DNA of 64,000 nt, from assembly GCF_027111335.1 (NCBI RefSeq), contig NZ_CP114288.1, forward strand, positions 4,030,001-4,094,000, read 5' to 3'. This DNA comes from Flavobacterium aquiphilum (GTDB lineage Bacteria; Bacteroidota; Bacteroidia; Flavobacteriales; Flavobacteriaceae). Both the position numbers and the translations under genes were made by a program. Positions within the stretch are counted from its first letter, which is position 1, and each line of letters begins with the position of its first letter. Shown piece by piece: positions 59,395-64,000 of this stretch. The notes beneath the pieces are model-generated. The model did not search any database and was not told where the DNA came from. It saw only the letters and a list, made by a program, of their open reading frames with translations.

Positions 59395-60648
59395 ATGAAA
59401 ACGAAATTAAAAATTGCCGCCATAATCGCCATCTTTTTTGCCATTCATACAAATGCCCAAAACAGAACTACAGTAAGCGCAATGAACTCCGAAATTAGTG
59501 ACAATTTAGATTTGACAGCTGTATCTTCAATCTTTGGAGAATCAGAAAGCTTAAGCGATTTTGAAAGAAGATTAAACGATCCAAAACTTCAAATCTCAAA
59601 TTTAGATTTAAATAATGACAATCGTGTTGATTATTTAAGAGTAATTGAATCTGTAGAAAACAGTACACACGTTGTCGTTATTCAATCTGTTATTGGACGT
59701 GATTTATACCAAGATGTTGCCACTATCGAAATTGAAAGAAACAGACAAAATAAAGTTTCTATCCAAATAGTTGGTAACGCATACCTTTACGGACAAAATT
59801 ACATTTACGAACCAGTATATTACAATACCCCAAGAATTTACGCATCCTTTTGGGTTAACTTTTACAAACCATATTATTCATCTTGGAACTGGAATTATTA
59901 CCCAACCTATTATTATGCCTGGAATCCTTGCTCTATTTTCAGATACAGACAAAATGTTTATGGCTGCATAAATTCATACAACACTTATAACTATGTAAGC
60001 TACAGAAGATGTTATAATGCTCCTGTAATTTACAGTTCATATAGCTGCAACAGTTATGCAAAACAGTATCCTCAATATGCTTTTTCAAGAAGAAACAGTA
60101 ACTATTCAAATAGATATGAATTAGACCAAAGAAGATATAGTAATGACCAAGGAAATTACTATAGAGACTATTCAAGAAACTACTCTAACCAAAACTATAA
60201 CAGTCAAAGAGAATACTCACAAAACAGAGAAAACACACAAAGAACTGTTTACAGTCCAAGAGTAGAATCTCAAAGAGATTATTCTCAAAACAGAGTTGAA
60301 TCACCAAGAGAATATAATACTCAAAGAAATGATCAACAAAGAGATTACTCTCAAAACAGAATTGAATCACCAAGAGAATACAATACTCAAAGAAATGATC
60401 AACGAAGAGATTACTCTCAAAACAGAATAGCTTCTCCAAGAGAATATAACACTCAAAGAACCGAGCAACAAAGAGATTACTCTCAGAACAGAATGGCTGC
60501 TCCAAGAGAATATAACACGCAAAGAAGTGAACAACAAAGAGATTATTCTCAAAACAGAGGCAATTCCGGAAATGAAAGAAACACTCAAAGAGCAGAATCC
60601 CAAAAAAATTCTGATTTTGCAGGCAGAGGGAGCAACAGAAGAATCTAA
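59395..60648 (+). CDS. Secreted protein with a repetitive disordered tail
   Basis: The 417-residue product has a signal peptide (ending HTNA), an N-terminal globular domain (about 30-140), a Tyr/Trp/Asn/Cys-rich middle (NFYKPYYSSWNWNYYPTYYY), and a tail of 22-residue units of the REYNTQRNDQQRDYSQNR type, about five in tandem from about residue 270 to 385. Charge is positive (Arg) with Gln, Asn, Tyr. Such composition favours disorder and binding to polysaccharide, nucleic acid or the cell surface. I know no family for the tail. Terminator at 60669. Confidence 0.8.
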   Translation: MKTKLKIAAIIAIFFAIHTNAQNRTTVSAMNSEISDNLDLTAVSSIFGESESLSDFERRLNDPKLQISNLDLNNDNRVDYLRVIESVENSTHVVVIQSVIGRDLYQDVATIEIERNRQNKVSIQIVGNAYLYGQNYIYEPVYYNTPRIYASFWVNFYKPYYSSWNWNYYPTYYYAWNPCSIFRYRQNVYGCINSYNTYNYVSYRRCYNAPVIYSSYSCNSYAKQYPQYAFSRRNSNYSNRYELDQRRYSNDQGNYYRDYSRNYSNQNYNSQREYSQNRENTQRTVYSPRVESQRDYSQNRVESPREYNTQRNDQQRDYSQNRIESPREYNTQRNDQRRDYSQNRIASPREYNTQRTEQQRDYSQNRMAAPREYNTQRSEQQRDYSQNRGNSGNERNTQRAESQKNSDFAGRGSNRRI

Positions 60649-60668
60649 TTAAATTAAAAAAAATCAAT

Positions 60669-60700
60669 AAGAGGCTTAATAACAACAAATTAAGCCTCTT
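60669..60700 (+). terminator. Terminator of the repeat-tail gene
   Basis: A 12-bp perfect stem, AAGAGGCTTAAT with complement, is followed by CTTTTATTTT and starts 21 bases after the stop. Confidence 0.9.
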
Positions 60701-60743
60701 CTTTTATTTTAAAAATAAGTCATCGAAATTTGTTTAAAAATAG

Positions 60744-60751
60744 TACATTTG
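60744..60751 (+). promoter_or_regulatory. -7 promoter element of kup
   Basis: TACATTTG fits TAnnTTTG, 25 bases before the kup ATG. An upstream TTTG at 60729 is too close (11 bases) to be the usual -33. Confidence 0.55.
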
Positions 60752-60775
60752 ACGAGTTTTTTATAATAATATTAA

Positions 60776-62746
60776 ATGAGCGCAACGCACAAAGACCTCC
60801 ATACTAAATTGACTTTAGGAGGTTTACTAGTTTCTTTAGGGATTATTTATGGAGATATTGGGACATCTCCTTTATATGTAATGAAAGCCATACTTGGCGA
60901 TTATGTAATAAACGCCGATGTAGTTTTAGGAGGTGTATCCTGTGTATTTTGGACACTTACGTTACAAACCACAATCAAATATGTCCTTATCACATTAAGT
61001 GCTGACAACCATGGTGAAGGCGGAATTTTTGCTTTGTATGCCTTGGTTAAAAAGACAAAAATCAAATGGTTGATTTTCCCCGCGATTATTGGAGGTAGTG
61101 CCTTATTGGCTGATGGAATAATCACCCCGCCTATCTCGGTATCTTCTGCCGTTGAAGGATTGAAGAGTTATTTCCCGCAAATCAATACAGTACCCATTGT
61201 AATCGGTATTTTGGTTGTGCTATTTACAATACAACAATTTGGAACAAAATTAGTTGGAAGGTTTTTTGCTCCAATGATGCTCCTATGGTTCTGTATGTTG
61301 GCTGCTGTGGGTATAAACCAAATTCACCTACACCCAGAAGTGTTTAAAGCAATTAACCCTTACTACGCTTATCATCTATTAAGCATCCACCCTGAAGGGT
61401 TCTTTGTATTAGGTTTTGTATTTTTATGTACAACCGGAGCAGAGGCATTATACTCAGACATGGGGCATTGCGGAAGAAAAAACATCAGAATAAGCTGGAT
61501 TTTTGTAAAAACGGCTTTGGTCTTAAATTACTTCGGACAGGCAGCTTATTTAATTCACCATGAAGGAGCAACTCTAAAAGCACTTGGAGGTGATTTTGCC
61601 AATCCTTTTTATCTAATAATGCCCGATTGGTTCAAAGGATACGGGATTGCAATCGCAACCATAGCAACCGTAATAGCATCCCAAGCCCTTATTTCCGGAT
61701 CTTTTACATTAATCAATGAGGCAATGCGTTTGAGTTTTTGGCCAAAAGTCAGAATCAAATATCCTACCGAACTTAAAGGTCAATTATACATTCCTTCCAT
61801 AAACTGGTTATTACTTCTTGGCTGTATTGGAATTGTATGGCATTTTGAAGAATCAAGTAACATGGAACATGCTTACGGTCTTGCTATTATCTTATGTATG
61901 ATAATGACGACTGCGTTGCTGAACTTTTATTTGATCATGAAACGTGTAAAATGGTACTTTTTTGTACCATTGATTACCATTTACATGTGTATTGAATTGA
62001 GTTTTTTGGCTGCAAATATTACAAAATTTGCCGAAGGTGGTTACGTAACGCTTTTCATAGCTTTAATCCTTATTGGTGTGATGACGATTTGGTACAGAGC
62101 CAAGCAAATTAACAAAACCTATACCAAAGTCGTAAAAATAGACGATTACAAAAAAGTATTAAGTGAATTAAGTGCCGATTTATCTATTCCAAAATATGCA
62201 ACTCACTTGGTATATATGACAAATGCCAACCGCAGTGATGAAATAGAAGAAAAAGTAATGTTTTCCATCTTGCAAAAAAGACCAAAGAGAGCCGACATTT
62301 ATTGGTTTGTTCACGTAAATATTTTATCAGAGCCTTATAAAACGGAATACAAAGTAAAAGAGATTCTTAAAGATGATTTATATCGAGTGGATTTCAACCT
62401 TGGATTTAGGGAACCAACCAAAATAAACCTAATGTTCCGTGAAGTTATCAAAGACATGGTAAAAAATGGCGAGGTGGATATTACCAGCCGATACGAATCA
62501 TTGAATAAAAACAATATTATTGGTGATTTCAAATTTGTTTTATCAGAGAAATTCTTGTCGAATGACAGCGATTTATTATGGCATGAAAAACTGATCATGA
62601 ACTCTTATTTCTTGATCAAAAAACTAAGTTTATCTGAGGAAAGCGCCTTTGGACTAGACAGTAGTTCTGTAAAAATCGAAAAATTCCCAATGGTGTTACA
62701 CCCGCCGGAAAACATTGAACTTACCAGAATTTTTGTCAAAAACTAA
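60776..62746 (+). CDS. kup: KUP family potassium uptake permease
   Basis: This 656-residue protein has the KUP signature start GGLLVSLGIIYGDIGTSPLYVMKAI, about 12 membrane segments, ALYSDMGHCGRKNIRISW, and a cytoplasmic C-terminal domain of about 220 residues (from KTYTKVVKIDDYKK). It imports K+ with protons, especially at low pH. It is monocistronic with terminator at 62761. Confidence 0.96.
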   Translation: MSATHKDLHTKLTLGGLLVSLGIIYGDIGTSPLYVMKAILGDYVINADVVLGGVSCVFWTLTLQTTIKYVLITLSADNHGEGGIFALYALVKKTKIKWLIFPAIIGGSALLADGIITPPISVSSAVEGLKSYFPQINTVPIVIGILVVLFTIQQFGTKLVGRFFAPMMLLWFCMLAAVGINQIHLHPEVFKAINPYYAYHLLSIHPEGFFVLGFVFLCTTGAEALYSDMGHCGRKNIRISWIFVKTALVLNYFGQAAYLIHHEGATLKALGGDFANPFYLIMPDWFKGYGIAIATIATVIASQALISGSFTLINEAMRLSFWPKVRIKYPTELKGQLYIPSINWLLLLGCIGIVWHFEESSNMEHAYGLAIILCMIMTTALLNFYLIMKRVKWYFFVPLITIYMCIELSFLAANITKFAEGGYVTLFIALILIGVMTIWYRAKQINKTYTKVVKIDDYKKVLSELSADLSIPKYATHLVYMTNANRSDEIEEKVMFSILQKRPKRADIYWFVHVNILSEPYKTEYKVKEILKDDLYRVDFNLGFREPTKINLMFREVIKDMVKNGEVDITSRYESLNKNNIIGDFKFVLSEKFLSNDSDLLWHEKLIMNSYFLIKKLSLSEESAFGLDSSSVKIEKFPMVLHPPENIELTRIFVKN

Positions 62747-62760
62747 AACATACATCCATA

Positions 62761-62791
62761 AAAACACTGTTTCAAAAGCAGTGTTTTTTTT
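62761..62791 (+). terminator. Terminator of kup
   Basis: The arms AAAACACTG and CAGTGTTTT flank a short loop and end in nine T residues, 14 bases after the stop. Confidence 0.92.
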
Positions 62792-62830
62792 TGATTAAAA
62801 CATAAACCTAAGTTTTAATCAAGAATATAG

Positions 62831-62838
62831 TACCTTTG
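62831..62838 (+). promoter_or_regulatory. -7 promoter element of the RNA methyltransferase gene
   Basis: TACCTTTG is a perfect TAnnTTTG, 17 bases before the ATG at 62856. A clear TTTG -33 is not seen. Confidence 0.65.
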
Positions 62839-62855
62839 CATTTCAATTATTCAAA

Positions 62856-64000
62856 ATGAGATTACACAGAAATTTAGTTTATACTACCATTGACGCACTT
62901 AATGCTATTTTCAACGAAGGAGAATATGCAGACAAAGTGGTGGCAAGATCCCTAAAAAAAGACAAACGTTGGGGAAGTTCCGATAGAAAATTTGTTGCAG
63001 AAACCATCTACGAAATTGTACGTTGGAAAAGATTATATGCAGAAATTGCAGAAGTAAAAGAACCTTATGACAGAGACAATCTTTGGAGAATATTTGCCGT
63101 ATGGGCAGTTCTAAGAGGATATCCTATACCGGATTGGAGACAATTAGAAGGTACTCCAGAGCGAAAAATAAAAGGCCGTTTTGACGAACTATCAAAAATA
63201 AGAGTATTCAAAGAGTCTATTCCGGACTGGATGGACGAATTGGGTGTGAAGGAATTAGGTGAGAAAGTTTGGTCAACCGAAATTGCAGCACAAAATCAAC
63301 CTGCAAAAGTAATTTTGAGAGTCAACACCCTTAAAACTACCAAAGAAAAACTAAGAGCTATTTTGATGGATTTAAACATCGAAACAGAGTTCTTAAAAGA
63401 CCAACCTGACGCATTAGTACTCAAAGAAAGAGCAAATGTTTTCCTGACAGATGCCTTCAAAGAAGGACTATTCGAAGTTCAGGATGCCAATTCTCAACTA
63501 GTTGCACATTTTCTTGACGTAAAACCAGGAATGAGAGTTGTGGACACTTGTGCGGGTGCGGGCGGAAAAACGTTGCATATCGCTTCTTTGATGGAAAACA
63601 AAGGACAATTGATCGCAATGGATTTATATGAAAGTAAATTAAAGCAATTAAAACTTAGAGCCAAAAGAGATAGTGTTTTCAATATTGAATATCGCATTAT
63701 TGATTCAACCAAAGTCATCAAAAAACTCCACGAAAAAGCAGACAGAGTACTGATTGACGCTCCTTGCAGCGGATTAGGAGTACTCAAAAGAAACCCGGAC
63801 TCTAAATGGAAACTACAACCGGAGTTCATTGACAACATTCGTAAAGTACAATCAGAAGTTTTGGAAAGTTATTCGAAAATCGTAAAACCAGGCGGTAAAT
63901 TAGTTTATGCTACCTGCTCTGTTTTACCTTCCGAAAATCAAGAACAAATTGCCCGTTTCTTAAAAACAGAAATTGGAAAGCAATTCAACTTAATAAAAGA
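62856..64000 (+). CDS. RsmB/NOP2-type RNA (cytosine-5) methyltransferase, C terminus beyond window
   Basis: The visible 381 codons have an N-terminal NusB-like helical region, then a SAM-dependent methyltransferase domain with VVDTCAGAGGKTLHIASLM (SAM site), the catalytic DAPCSGLG with general-base-type Cys and YATCSVLPSENQEQ with the catalytic nucleophile Cys. The layout is that of the RsmB/NOP2/Sun group that methylates cytosine in rRNA. The reading frame is open to the last base, so the C-terminal end is missing from the window. Confidence 0.93.
   Translation, partial: MRLHRNLVYTTIDALNAIFNEGEYADKVVARSLKKDKRWGSSDRKFVAETIYEIVRWKRLYAEIAEVKEPYDRDNLWRIFAVWAVLRGYPIPDWRQLEGTPERKIKGRFDELSKIRVFKESIPDWMDELGVKELGEKVWSTEIAAQNQPAKVILRVNTLKTTKEKLRAILMDLNIETEFLKDQPDALVLKERANVFLTDAFKEGLFEVQDANSQLVAHFLDVKPGMRVVDTCAGAGGKTLHIASLMENKGQLIAMDLYESKLKQLKLRAKRDSVFNIEYRIIDSTKVIKKLHEKADRVLIDAPCSGLGVLKRNPDSKWKLQPEFIDNIRKVQSEVLESYSKIVKPGGKLVYATCSVLPSENQEQIARFLKTEIGKQFNLIK

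Noticed and set aside
60185..60688. Minus-strand Cys/Phe-rich frame with repeats
   Set aside because: It mirrors the repeat region of the secreted Arg/Gln-rich protein; periodicity comes from the plus-strand gene.

Overview
The window looks like a chromosomal segment of a Flavobacterium-type member of the Bacteroidota. The DNA is A+T rich. Several genes are preceded by the Bacteroidota -7 promoter word TAnnTTTG, once with a well spaced -33 TTTG, while Shine-Dalgarno sequences are weak. Gene content agrees: bacillithiol deacetylase BshB1, stand-alone MnmD, a LETM1/TerB-like protein, DUF4251 and META proteins, a SulP plus carbonic anhydrase pair, and FadN-type beta-oxidation.

Layout. 0-8.4 kb: tail of an unknown gene, PAS histidine kinase, YegP-like protein, tRNA-His, bshB1, an 8-bp microsatellite, then a minus-strand block of isochorismate synthase, M48 membrane protease and hotdog thioesterase, and a beta-helix lipoprotein. 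8.4-13.8 kb: purL, carrying a small in-frame palindromic insertion, and two secreted unknowns. 13.9-23.4 kb: a fatty-acid beta-oxidation locus (acyl-CoA synthetase, MarR regulator with palindromic operator candidates, fadN, fadA, fadE). Two unrelated selfish-looking inserts interrupt it: a REP-associated tyrosine transposase inside an array of REP palindromes, and a four-helix-bundle (S23/IVP) gene between inverted repeats.

23.4-29.9 kb is the accessory part and the most interesting stretch: mazEF, a GNAT acetyltransferase between two copies of another gene's 3' end, chrA, a small EF-Tu-domain-like protein between about 70-bp imperfect-palindrome direct repeats, a frameshifted DUF4268 nuclease-like gene, a 41-bp tandem repeat, a truncated gene and a YhcG/DUF1016 nuclease. 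From mazEF to DUF4268 all genes lie on one strand, and several are followed by a repeat. The arrangement resembles a gene-cassette array without a visible integrase; this is an inference.

29.9-37.4 kb: AI-2E-type permease, K+ channel, and an MFS/HlyD/TolC tripartite efflux locus with a MITE-like element inside it. 37.5-44.7 kb: envelope proteins (beta-barrels, BamA-like, DUF4251, META), Cu/Zn superoxide dismutase, YdeI-like and LETM1/TerB-like proteins. 44.7-50 kb: carbonic anhydrase with SulP transporter, and dps divergent from oxyR (peroxide defence). 50-64 kb: mnmD, ilvE, a MazG-like pyrophosphohydrolase, an M49 peptidase, an SRPBCC protein, an ECF sigma factor with membrane and Spy-like periplasmic partners, a beta-propeller protein, a repeat-rich disordered secreted protein, kup, and the start of an RsmB/NOP2-type RNA methyltransferase that runs off the window.

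All functions are read from motifs by eye; no database search was run.
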